NCBI GenBank assembly: GCA_963819905.1
Contig: CAWFXP010000009.1
Location: 744,001-808,000 of the forward strand
Reading direction: 5' to 3'
DNA from: CAWCQC01 sp963819905
GTDB taxonomy: Bacteria; Actinomycetota; Thermoleophilia; Gaiellales; Gaiellaceae
DNA: 64,000 nt
Shown here: piece after piece, positions 1 through 6,913 of the stretch
Layout of the letters: every line of letters begins with the position of its first letter
Numbering within the stretch: position 1 is the stretch's first letter
Made by a program: the position numbers and the translations under genes
Notes under the pieces: generated by a model
Database searches by the model: none
The model's input: only the letters and a program-made list of their open reading frames with translations
Told to the model about the DNA's origin: nothing

Positions 1-323
1 ACGCGGAGGACATCCGGTCCGACGCCGAGATCGCCGACGCGATCGGCACGACGGACGTGAAGAAGCCCGAGCTCGAGATGGCCCGCCAGCTCGTGGAGAG
101 CCTGGCCGGCGACTTCGATCCCTCCGACTACCGGAACGAGTATCGCGGCGAGCTCAAGTCGATGCTCGAGTCGAAGCTCGCCGGCAAGGAGATCGTCAAG
201 CCGGAGCCGGAGCCGGAGACCGCGCCCGCCGTCGACCTCGTCGAAGCGCTCAAGCAGTCGATCGCCGCTGCGAAGCCGACGCCGAAGAAGAAGCCGTCGC
301 GGCGCAAGACCGCCGCGCGCTAG
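1..323 (+). CDS. ku: Ku protein, C-terminal part (truncated by window edge)
   Basis: Only the last ~106 residues are present; the frame is open at the window edge and begins at base 3. Bacterial Ku forms a homodimeric ring on DNA ends and recruits LigD for non-homologous end joining. The visible part matches the end of the Ku core and the tail: an ELEMARQLVESL helix, FDPSDYRNEYR, the GKEIV strand, then VDLVEALKQSI. A lysine- and arginine-rich extension (KPTPKKKPSRRK) follows, as is typical of actinobacterial Ku and thought to help DNA binding. No LigD is visible here, and it could lie upstream. Family assignment is firm from the C-terminal motif alone; function of the full protein is inferred. 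Confidence 0.88.
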   Translation, partial: AEDIRSDAEIADAIGTTDVKKPELEMARQLVESLAGDFDPSDYRNEYRGELKSMLESKLAGKEIVKPEPEPETAPAVDLVEALKQSIAAAKPTPKKKPSRRKTAAR

Positions 324-327
324 GCCG

Positions 328-498
328 CTATCCCGACGCCTGAGCGCTCCGCGCCGCTTCCAGCTGGGCCTGGAAGAGTGTCTTGTCGATCTTGCCCTGG
401 TAGATCGGGATCGACTCCTCGATACACACCCGGATCACCTCCTGCCTGTCGATGCCGAGCTCCTTCGACAGCTCCTCGGGCGTGAGGTGATTCGCCAT
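328..498 (-). CDS. Small 56-residue helix-rich protein, function unknown
   Basis: Below the usual ORF length cut-off but convincing. ATG at 498 has AAGGAG 6 nt upstream on the minus strand, and the frame runs to TAG at 328. The sequence begins MANHLTPEELSKELGIDR and continues QEVIRVCIEESIPIYQGKID. The first half reads like a helix-turn-helix (TPEELSKELGIDRQEVIRVCIEE), as in small DNA-binding or MerR-type N-termini. It ends 4 bp from the convergent ku stop. I do not recognise a named family. A small DNA-binding regulator is plausible but unproven. Confidence 0.55.
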   Translation of the reverse strand: MANHLTPEELSKELGIDRQEVIRVCIEESIPIYQGKIDKTLFQAQLEAARSAQASG

Positions 499-577
499 CC
501 GACGCTCCTTTCAGCCTCTCGACGGATGCCGTGCGGCGCACATGCGTCGTGCCACGGCAAGCCTCTGAAAACGACAA

Positions 578-606
578 AGCCCGCCGTCACGATCGAGCAG
601 CGGGCT
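578..606 (-). terminator. Rho-independent terminator after the Nif3-like gene
   Basis: AGCCCGC (578-584) pairs with GCGGGCT (600-606) across a 15-nt loop. Read on the minus strand, the stem is followed by a T-rich stretch (TTTGTCGTTTT). It sits about 100 bp past the stop of the minus-strand Nif3-like gene. The loop is long, so the call is moderate. Confidence 0.45.
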
Positions 607-704
607 CACCCACGACGCGTGCGACGGCCTCGTCAAGACCGTCGCCTGCCGTTCGGATGCATGACCTACAGGATAGGGGTTCACCGCGGGGGAAGCAACG
701 GCGT

Positions 705-1448
705 TCAGACGGGGTTCGGAAGATCCAGGAACGTCGACTCGAGCGAGAAGCGCTCGGCCAGCAACCGGGCAAGCGCCTGCACCCCGAGCGTCTCGGTCGC
801 GTAGTGGCCGGCCGCGACGAAGTGGATCCCGGCCTCGCGCGCCGTCATCATCGACGGCTCGGCCGGCTCACCGGTGACGTAGCAGTCGTATCCCTCCGCG
901 GCTGCCTGCGCGAGCAGGCGTGCGGCCCCGCCCGAGCAGACGGCGACCCGTCGGATCTCCTCGGGGCCCGTGCCGAGAACCAGGGGCATTCGACCAAGGG
1001 CCTGCTCGATGCGGCTGCTCAGCTCCTCGACCGTACACGGCGCGTCGAGGCGGCCCCCGAAGCCGACGTCCGCGAAGCGCTCGAGCGATTCGACGCCGAG
1101 ACGACGGCAGAGGAGCGCGTTGTTGCCGATCTCCGGGTGCGCGTCGAGGGCGAGGTGGTAGGCGGCGAGGTTGAGGTCGGCCGCGAAGAGCCCCTCGAGC
1201 CGGGCGCGCAACGCCCGGTCGACGACGCGGGGATCGTTGTTCCAGAAGAGACCGTGGTGCACGACGAGCAGCTGCGCTCCGCTCGCCGCCGCCCGCTGGA
1301 ACAGCTCGAGGGACGCGGAGACGCCGGCGGCGACCTTGGTCACCGCGTCGGCGCCGACGACCTGGAGGCCGACCGGGCAGTGGTCGGGGTAGGCGTCGAC
1401 CGAGAGATACTCGTCCGCGAAGCCGACGATCTCGTCACGAGGTGCCAC
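705..1448 (-). CDS. Nif3-like dinuclear metal-binding protein (YbgI/NGG1p-interacting factor family)
   Basis: A 247-residue product, the usual length for bacterial Nif3/YbgI. GTG at 1448 is chosen because a TACCGT -10 hexamer lies exactly 6 nt upstream (1455-1460) and a longer start would read through the tRNA gene. The N-terminal VHHG motif (LLVVHHGLFW) and the C-terminal GHYATE motif supply the histidine and glutamate ligands of the di-metal centre. CPVGLQV near the start and CSGGAAR in the second half are also family hallmarks. The family is widespread; roles in GTP cyclohydrolase-like or cell-wall-related chemistry have been suggested but none is settled. It is divergent from the tRNA-Pro gene. 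Confidence 0.85.
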   Translation of the reverse strand: MAPRDEIVGFADEYLSVDAYPDHCPVGLQVVGADAVTKVAAGVSASLELFQRAAASGAQLLVVHHGLFWNNDPRVVDRALRARLEGLFAADLNLAAYHLALDAHPEIGNNALLCRRLGVESLERFADVGFGGRLDAPCTVEELSSRIEQALGRMPLVLGTGPEEIRRVAVCSGGAARLLAQAAAEGYDCYVTGEPAEPSMMTAREAGIHFVAAGHYATETLGVQALARLLAERFSLESTFLDLPNPV

Positions 1449-1473
1449 GGCGAAACGGTAACCTTCTGCCGTT

Positions 1474-1547
1474 CGGGGTGTAGCGCAGCCTGGTAGCGCG
1501 CGCCGTTCGGGTCGGCGAGGTCCCCGGTTCAAATCCGGGCACCCCGA
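1474..1547 (+). tRNA. tRNA-Pro (anticodon CGG)
   Basis: A complete cloverleaf can be drawn. The acceptor stem is CGGGGTG with CACCCCG, and the discriminator base is A at 1547. The D arm is GCGCAGCCTGGTAGCGC. The anticodon stem CGCCG/CGGCG encloses loop TTCGGGT with anticodon CGG. The T arm is CCCGG-TTCAAAT-CCGGG. The 3' CCA is not encoded. It reads CCG proline codons, which are abundant in this GC-rich DNA. The 5' end is 25 bp from the divergent Nif3-like start. Confidence 0.95.
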
Positions 1548-1553
1548 CTGCAA

Positions 1554-1732
1554 GAGGCGAGGGCTCTGCCTCGCCTCGCGCAGCGGCCGATCAGGCCGCG
1601 AAGCGTCGCCGGCGCCGTCAGGCGCCGGCACTTTGTCACGGGGGAACCCATGGTTCCCCCGTGGACCCCCTCCTTTCGAAAATACACGCGTTGCTCGCGC
1701 AGTGACGTAGCCCGGCCAAGCCGGGCTACGTC
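1554..1732. repeat. Tandem array of five hairpins downstream of tRNA-Pro
   Basis: Five perfect inverted repeats follow one another in 180 bp: GAGGCGAGG/CCTCGCCTC (1554-1577, loop 6), GCGGCC/GGCCGC (1583-1599, loop 5), GCCGGCGCC/GGCGCCGGC (1608-1629, loop GTCA), a 12-bp stem CACGGGGGAACC with its complement (1637-1663, loop CAT) and a 13-bp stem GACGTAGCCCGGC with its complement (1704-1732, loop CAA). The gap 1548-1804 holds no gene. One hairpin could terminate the tRNA transcript, but five with different sequences suggest a structured RNA, protein-binding sites or remnants of an integration site beside a tRNA gene. Confidence 0.7.
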
Positions 1733-1792
1733 GAGCTCCGAATCATCGTGATTCAAGGGAACGCGCCGAGAACGGTGCCAGTCAAGTGAAGC

Positions 1793-1798
1793 TATGCT
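1793..1798 (+). promoter_or_regulatory. -10 hexamer TATGCT of the amidase gene
   Basis: TATGCT ends 6 nt before the ATG at 1805 and no Shine-Dalgarno sequence is present, consistent with a leaderless transcript. Confidence 0.5.
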
Positions 1799-1804
1799 CA
1801 ACGC

Positions 1805-2641
1805 ATGTCCGATCTGCTTCGCGTGGCTTGCGTTCAGATGAACGCATCCGGCGTCAAGGTGGACAACATCGAGAAGGCCGAGGTGCTCGTCGCCCGAGCG
1901 GCGGCGACCGGGGCCGATCTCGTCGTGCTGCCGGAGAAGTGGAACGCCTGGGGCGGGCCGGACGTGATCCGGGGAGCGGCCGAGCCGCTCGACGGCGGGG
2001 AGACGGTCGCCGCGATGAGCGGGTGGGCGAAGCGTCACGGGATCACGCTGATCGGCGGGTCGTTCACCGAGGAGCGCGAGGGGCACGAGAAGCTCTCGAA
2101 CACGTGCCCGGTGTTCGACCCCGACGGGGAGCTGATCGCCGTCTACCGGAAGATCCACATGTTCGACGTCGACGTCGGCGGGCAGGTCTACCGGGAGTCG
2201 GAGACGGAGGAACCGGGCGAAGACATCGTCGCCTGCGACGTCGAAGGCTGGCGGCTCGGTCTGTCCGTCTGCTACGACGTGCGCTTCCCCGAGCTGTACC
2301 GGATCCTCGCGCTGGACGGGGCCGAGCTGATCACCGTGCCGGCTGCGTTCACGCTCTTCACGGGCAAGGACCACTGGGAGCTCCTCGTCCGCGCTCGGGC
2401 CGTCGAGAACCAGCTCTACGTCGTCGCGGCGAATCAGTGGGGGACGCATGCGCCGGGCAAGGCGAGCTACGGTCGCTCGCTGATCGCCGACCCGTGGGGC
2501 GTGGTACTCGCCGTCGCCCCGGACGAGGACACGGTCATCTCCGCCGAGCTCGACCGAGCCCGGCTCGAGCGGGTTCGCAGGAGCGTGCCCTCGCTGGCGA
2601 ACCGACAGCCGGCTGCCTATCGCTGGCCGGCCGGGGTCTGA
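1805..2641 (+). CDS. Carbon-nitrogen hydrolase (nitrilase superfamily, Nit2/omega-amidase-like)
   Basis: A 278-residue single-domain protein. The Glu-Lys-Cys catalytic triad is visible: E44 in LPEKW, K116 in YRKIHMFD and C156 in SVCYDVRFPE. The surrounding sequence, including GGSFTEE and the RARAVENQLYVVAANQ segment, fits branch 10 of the superfamily (Nit1/Nit2: deaminated glutathione amidase or omega-amidase on alpha-ketoglutaramate and alpha-ketosuccinamate). The exact substrate cannot be read from sequence. The ATG is fixed by the -10 hexamer 6 nt upstream. The stop abuts the HAD gene, so the two probably form an operon. Confidence 0.9.
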   Translation: MSDLLRVACVQMNASGVKVDNIEKAEVLVARAAATGADLVVLPEKWNAWGGPDVIRGAAEPLDGGETVAAMSGWAKRHGITLIGGSFTEEREGHEKLSNTCPVFDPDGELIAVYRKIHMFDVDVGGQVYRESETEEPGEDIVACDVEGWRLGLSVCYDVRFPELYRILALDGAELITVPAAFTLFTGKDHWELLVRARAVENQLYVVAANQWGTHAPGKASYGRSLIADPWGVVLAVAPDEDTVISAELDRARLERVRRSVPSLANRQPAAYRWPAGV

Positions 2642-2643
2642 GA

Positions 2644-3324
2644 CTGACCCGGCCGCGCGCCGTCCTCGTCGACGTCGACTTCACGATCGCCAAGCCGGGC
2701 CCGCTGCTCGGACCGATCGGGTACCGGACGGCCGGGGCGCGCCACGGCCTCGAGCTCGACGAGGCGCTCCACGACAGCGCCCGGGCGGCGGCGATCGTCG
2801 ACCTCCGACATCACCCCGAGCTGGAGCACGACGAGGAGATCTGGATTCGGTTCACCGAGGACATCGTGCGCGGCATGGGCGGCAGCGGATCAGCCGTCAG
2901 CGCGCTCGCGATCGAGATCGTCAACGCCTGGGAGCACTCGACGAACTTCGAGCTCTACGACGACGTCGCTCCGGTCTTCCGTGAGCTCCGGCGCAACGGC
3001 CTCCGCCTCGGCCTGGTCTCGAACACGAGCCACACTCGCCTGCCACGCTTGATCGACACGTTCTCGCTCGAGGTCGACGCCTGGATCTCGTCGGGCTCGC
3101 ACGGGCGGGTGAAGCCCAGCCCGAGCATCTTCCGCGCCGCGCTCGAGCTCCTCGAGGTGACCGCGGACGAGGCGGTGATGGTCGGCGACTCGCTCGCGGA
3201 CGACGTCGCGGGCGCACGTTCGATCGGCATCCGGGCGTTTCTCCTCGATCGCGAGAGAGCGCACCCGGACGGGCCGGACGTGCTCCGCGATCTCTACGCG
3301 CTGCCTGCGGCGCTCGGCCTGTAG
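2644..3324 (+). CDS. HAD-superfamily hydrolase (phosphatase-like)
   Basis: About 226 residues. Motif I is DVDFT (nucleophile D10 and D12), motif II SNTSHT, motif III the lysine in RVKPSP, motif IV VGDSLADDV. A helical cap lies between motifs I and II, as in phosphoglycolate-phosphatase-like or 2-haloacid-dehalogenase-like enzymes. The substrate is unknown. The start is odd: there is no ATG, GTG or TTG in this frame near the N-terminus. The reading must begin at a CTG (2644 given here, or 2638, where CTGA overlaps the upstream stop), presumably by translational coupling to the amidase gene. Confidence 0.82.
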   Translation: MTRPRAVLVDVDFTIAKPGPLLGPIGYRTAGARHGLELDEALHDSARAAAIVDLRHHPELEHDEEIWIRFTEDIVRGMGGSGSAVSALAIEIVNAWEHSTNFELYDDVAPVFRELRRNGLRLGLVSNTSHTRLPRLIDTFSLEVDAWISSGSHGRVKPSPSIFRAALELLEVTADEAVMVGDSLADDVAGARSIGIRAFLLDRERAHPDGPDVLRDLYALPAALGL

Positions 3325-3344
3325 CGACCGCCCGGGACGTTCCC

Positions 3345-3749
3345 CTAGGGGTGCAGGCGGAAGTTCCGGGTGATCGTCTGGCCGCTCGGGTCGAAGATCT
3401 CGAGCGTCACGCCCGACACCCAGCCGGCGCGCTGCGGGAAGCGCGACCGGTGCGTCTCGGAGTGGTACCAGGCGCAGCGCCCGGACGGTCGCGCGAGTGT
3501 CTTCCGGCCCCAGGTCCAGACCTGGAGCGTGCGGAACTTGGCGCCCTGGCGGAAGGTGAACTCCGAGATCTCGGCACGCGGCCGGCCGGGCGCCGAATGG
3601 CAGAGGAGGTACGTCACCTTCCAGGTCGGCTTCTGTCCGTGCCGCACGACCGTCAGGTGCGCGCTCTCGAGGTAGGCAGCGGCCCCCGGCGCGGCGAGTG
3701 CGAGCGCCGAGAAGATCACGCAGCCGATCAGGAACAGACGCCTCGCCAT
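3345..3749 (-). CDS. Secreted protein of unknown function
   Basis: A 134-residue protein. ATG at 3749 is preceded by GAAAGGGGAG. It begins MARRLFLIGCVIFSALALAAPGAAAY, a clear signal peptide with an AxA cleavage site. The mature part (~110 residues) has two cysteines, in LLCHSAPG and GRCAWYH, and is rich in beta-strand patterns and aromatic residues. It could be an Ig-like or beta-sandwich extracellular domain. I do not recognise the family. It is divergent from the MFS gene. Confidence 0.7.
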   Translation of the reverse strand: MARRLFLIGCVIFSALALAAPGAAAYLESAHLTVVRHGQKPTWKVTYLLCHSAPGRPRAEISEFTFRQGAKFRTLQVWTWGRKTLARPSGRCAWYHSETHRSRFPQRAGWVSGVTLEIFDPSGQTITRNFRLHP

Positions 3750-3808
3750 CGCGCTCCCCTTTCGTTCGTCCACCTGGCGGTGCGAGCTTACACCGGAAGC
3801 CCCGTGGC

Positions 3809-3814
3809 TACACT
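3809..3814 (+). promoter_or_regulatory. -10 hexamer TACACT of the MFS gene
   Basis: TACACT ends 6 nt before the ATG at 3821 with no ribosome binding site between; a leaderless start is inferred. Confidence 0.45.
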
Positions 3815-3820
3815 CGCCCG

Positions 3821-5116
3821 ATGGCCGATCCCACGAGCCAGGGGGCGGTTGCGATCCGCGACGTCCAGGCCGGGCACAGGTCACTGCTCCGCGAGAACGC
3901 CCGTCTCATCTGGGTTCTCAGCCTCGGCGCATTCGGCCTCGCATGGTCGATCACGACGGTCGCGGCCTACCTGCCGCCGGTTCTCGAGCAGTTCACGAGC
4001 TCGGCCGTGCTCGTCGGCATCGTCCTGGCCGCCGAAGGGGTCTTTGCGATCATCCTGCCGCTCGTCGTCGGGCCGCTCTCAGACGCCACCAGGACCCCGT
4101 TCGGGCGCCGGCGGCCGTACATGGCCTTCGCGATCGCTCCGATGACGCTGGCGCTCATCATGGTGGTCTTCATGCCGAGCCTCGCGGCCACGGCGTTCGT
4201 GCTCTTCGCGTTCTTCTTCGCCTACTACATCTACGAGCCGCCGTACCGCGGGCTGTACCCGGATCTCCTGCCGGACAGCGTGTTCGGCCGGGCGCAGGGG
4301 GCGCAGCACATCATGCGGGGTACTGCGCTCGGAGCGGCGCTGGTCGGAGGGGGCGTCCTGCTCGGCGTGTGGCAGCCGTTTCCGTTCGTTCTCGCCGCGT
4401 GCGTGACGGCCGTCGCGTGTGCGGCCGTGATCGTCCTGACCCACGAGCGGGCAGGCCGTGCGCGTCGCTACGAGCGCATCAGGTCTTCTCTCGCAGCGCC
4501 CTGGCGCATCGTGCGTGCCGATAGGGACGTGCGGCGCTTCCTCATAGCGAACACGGCCTGGGAAGCCACGTTTGCCGGGATGCGGACGTTCGTCGTCCTC
4601 TACATCATCGAGGGCCTCGGTCAGCCGCTCTACGTGTCGAGCGCCGTGCTGGCCGTCGTCGCCGTGGGGTACGTCGCCGCGGCCGCCTTCTCGGGGCCGA
4701 TCGGCGACCGGTTCGGACTTGCCCGCGTGATCCTCGCCGCGTCGCTGGTCTACGGGCTTGGCCTGACGCTCACCGTGCTCGCGAGCGAGTGGCACTGGTG
4801 GTACTACCCGCTCGTCTTCCCGATCGCCGTCGCCGGGGGCACCGTGATGACGCTCGCCTGGGGCCTGCTCTTCAAGCTGATGCCGCCACGTGACCACGGT
4901 GCCGTCTCCGGGCTCGCGATCATGACGAAGGGCGTGGGGCTGCTCATCGGGCCCCTCGCCGTGGGGGCGGTCATCGACATCTTCCACTCTCAGCTCGCGT
5001 CGACCGACGGCTACGCAGCGATGTGGCCGGCGGTCGGGATTCCGGTGCTCCTGGCCGTACCGCTCGTCGTCTCCCTCGTGAAGGCAGAAGCGCGATCGGT
5101 CACAGACAGGGCGTAG
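3821..5116 (+). CDS. MFS transporter, GPH/SUT (SLC45)-like sugar:cation symporter
   Basis: A 431-residue, 12-helix membrane protein. The loop after the second helix reads PLSDATRTPFGRRRPYM, which matches the SDxTRTxxGRRRP signature of sucrose transporters (SUT/SLC45) and related GPH cation symporters. A second-half signature GPIGDRFGLARV marks the other MFS loop. Import of a disaccharide or glycoside with H+ or Na+ is the best guess; the substrate is not determined. No sugar hydrolase neighbours it, so context does not refine the call. Confidence 0.82.
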   Translation: MADPTSQGAVAIRDVQAGHRSLLRENARLIWVLSLGAFGLAWSITTVAAYLPPVLEQFTSSAVLVGIVLAAEGVFAIILPLVVGPLSDATRTPFGRRRPYMAFAIAPMTLALIMVVFMPSLAATAFVLFAFFFAYYIYEPPYRGLYPDLLPDSVFGRAQGAQHIMRGTALGAALVGGGVLLGVWQPFPFVLAACVTAVACAAVIVLTHERAGRARRYERIRSSLAAPWRIVRADRDVRRFLIANTAWEATFAGMRTFVVLYIIEGLGQPLYVSSAVLAVVAVGYVAAAAFSGPIGDRFGLARVILAASLVYGLGLTLTVLASEWHWWYYPLVFPIAVAGGTVMTLAWGLLFKLMPPRDHGAVSGLAIMTKGVGLLIGPLAVGAVIDIFHSQLASTDGYAAMWPAVGIPVLLAVPLVVSLVKAEARSVTDRA

Positions 5117-5603
5117 TCCCGGGCTTCGAGAGCCCGAAGCCCCACAGCTCGCCCTCGTGGAGGTAGAACGCCGTCTGCGCCCGGCGGCCGAAGAGCACGA
5201 GCGCCGAGTAGCGTCCGCACGACTCGCGCAGAGCTGCCGGATAGCGGCGGGTCACCTGGGCCTCCGGAGCGCCGAGCACGAGCCCACGTGACGTGCGCCA
5301 CCCTTCCGGCTGCCAGAGCGTGAACACCTGGACGACTCGTCGCTTCGCGAAGGCCACGCCGGCGCCCACCGGATCGAACGGCCGGTAGTTGAAGTACCAC
5401 GTCTCGCGCGGGCACCCCCTGCAGCGCCCGAACCGGCTGCCCCACGCGCGGCGCACCTCCTGCTTCGTCATGCCGATCTGGATGCCGCCGAGCCGCTCGC
5501 CCGGAACGAGTGTTCCGGCTTCCGGGGGGGAAGCTGCCGCGCTGCCGGTCAGCGCCAGCGCCGCGGCGGCTGCGGCTAGCGCGCGAGCAGCGCGGGTCCC
5601 CAC
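5100..5603 (-). CDS. Secreted protein with BamE/SmpA-like motif
   Basis: A 167-residue product from GTG at 5603, which overlaps the end of the acyl-CoA dehydrogenase gene by 28 nt. The N-terminus is a signal peptide ending LALTGSAAASPP. The mature part contains IQIGMTKQEVRRAWG, the GMTxxEVxxxxG signature seen in BamE/SmpA-like folds, then a CRGC motif, WYFNY and VFTLWQPEGW. Because actinobacteria lack a BAM machine, the fold rather than the function is shared. It overlaps the MFS 3' end by 17 bp in convergent orientation. Function unknown. Confidence 0.62.
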   Translation of the reverse strand: MGTRAARALAAAAAALALTGSAAASPPEAGTLVPGERLGGIQIGMTKQEVRRAWGSRFGRCRGCPRETWYFNYRPFDPVGAGVAFAKRRVVQVFTLWQPEGWRTSRGLVLGAPEAQVTRRYPAALRESCGRYSALVLFGRRAQTAFYLHEGELWGFGLSKPGTTPCL

Positions 5604-6787
5604 GACGCGAGCGGGGAGATGTCGCCTTCCCGGCCGTTCAGGCGCCGGTACCCGAGGGCGTGCTCCGCCTGCATCATCTTGTGGATCTGGGTCGTGCCCT
5701 CGTAGATGATCGGAGCGCGGGAGTTCCGGAAGTAGCGCTCGATCCCGTACTCGGCAGAGTAGCCGTACGCCCCGTGCACCTGGATCGCGAGGTTTGCCGC
5801 CTTGAACGCAGACTCGGTCGCGTGCCATTTCGCGAGGCTCGTCTCGCGGGTGTTGCGGACACCCTGGTCCTTCAGCCAGGCGGCCTGCATGACGAGCAGC
5901 TTCGAGGTCTCGTAGTCGAGCACCATCTCGGCGATCATGTCCTGGACGAACTGGTTGCGGCCGATCGCCTGGCCGAACGTCTCCCGCTCGCGCGCATACT
6001 CGACCGATCGCTCGAGGCAGGCCCTGATCACTCCCAGAGCTCCCGCAGCGACGGTGAAGCGGCCCTGGTCGAGCGAATACATCGCGATCTCGAAGCCTTG
6101 ACCCTCCTCGCCGACGAGGTTCTCCGCGGGAACCGCGAGCTCGTCGAAGAACAGCTCACCTGTCGATCCAGCCCAGATGCCCAGCTTGTTCTCGATGTCC
6201 GCCGCCGAGAATCCCTCCATTCCCTTTTCGACGACGAACGCGCTGATCCCCTTGTGCCCGGCCCCCGGGTCCGTCTTGGCGAACACAAGCGCGTGGTCGG
6301 CGACCGTCGCGTACGAGATCCAGTTCTTCTGTCCGTTCAGGACGTAGACGTCGCCCTCCCGCCGGGCGGTCGAGCCCATCGCCGCGACGTCCGATCCGGC
6401 GCCCGGCTCGGTCAGGCCGAAGCAGCCGAGCTTCTCGCCGCGCGCCTGCGGAACGAGGTAGCGCTGCTTCTGCTCCTCCGTTCCGTACGCGAGCAGCGAG
6501 AGGGAGTTCAGTCCGATGTGCACGCTCAGGAGCGTCCGGAACGCCGACTCGCCCCTCTCGATCTCCTCGCAGACGAGAGCCTCGCAGACGAAGTCCATCC
6601 CGGCCCCACCGTAGGCTTCCGGCACGACGATGCCGAGCAAACCCAGCTCCGCCATGCCTTCGATCGCGCCCATGTCGAGGTGATGGTCGATGTCGTTCTG
6701 CACGGCCACCGGCAAGATCCGTTCGTCCACGAACCGCCGGACGGTGTCCTGCACCTCGCGTTGCTCGGGGGTCAGCGCGAAATCCAT
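5576..6787 (-). CDS. Acyl-CoA dehydrogenase
   Basis: A 403-residue FAD enzyme that oxidises acyl-CoA to enoyl-CoA. The N-domain begins FALTPEQREVQDTVRRF. The FAD/substrate signature GCFGLTEPGAGSD is present, and the C-terminal helical domain carries the catalytic glutamate in IIYEGTTQIH. The sequence VHGAYGYSAEYGIERYFRNSR is typical of short/branched-chain or glutaryl-CoA dehydrogenase-like members; chain-length specificity is not readable. ATG at 6787 is chosen because a TAGACT -10 lies 7 nt upstream. No other beta-oxidation gene is adjacent. Confidence 0.93.
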   Translation of the reverse strand: MDFALTPEQREVQDTVRRFVDERILPVAVQNDIDHHLDMGAIEGMAELGLLGIVVPEAYGGAGMDFVCEALVCEEIERGESAFRTLLSVHIGLNSLSLLAYGTEEQKQRYLVPQARGEKLGCFGLTEPGAGSDVAAMGSTARREGDVYVLNGQKNWISYATVADHALVFAKTDPGAGHKGISAFVVEKGMEGFSAADIENKLGIWAGSTGELFFDELAVPAENLVGEEGQGFEIAMYSLDQGRFTVAAGALGVIRACLERSVEYARERETFGQAIGRNQFVQDMIAEMVLDYETSKLLVMQAAWLKDQGVRNTRETSLAKWHATESAFKAANLAIQVHGAYGYSAEYGIERYFRNSRAPIIYEGTTQIHKMMQAEHALGYRRLNGREGDISPLASWGPALLAR

Positions 6788-6794
6788 CGGCGCT

Positions 6795-6800
6795 AGTCTA
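6795..6800 (-). promoter_or_regulatory. -10 hexamer TAGACT of the acyl-CoA dehydrogenase
   Basis: Minus-strand TAGACT lies 7 nt before the ATG at 6787; no Shine-Dalgarno, so leaderless initiation is likely. Confidence 0.45.
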
Positions 6801-6913
6801 CGCGCGTGTCGGGCACCCTCGGCGGGGCCGGACCGTAACCGCATGTTCATGCGGTTTTCACGGCGTCGATTCACTCGTTTGGGGAGGTGCCGGCGTTGCT
6901 AGACTCCCCGTCC

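Noticed and set aside
531..1496. A 321-residue plus-strand frame opposite the Nif3-like gene
   Set aside because: Arginine-rich shadow of a recognised gene with clear catalytic motifs on the minus strand; it also runs into the tRNA.
1608..1629. Simple rho-independent terminator for tRNA-Pro
   Set aside because: The hairpin is followed only by ACTTTGTC and is one of five similar structures, so I did not label it as a terminator on its own.
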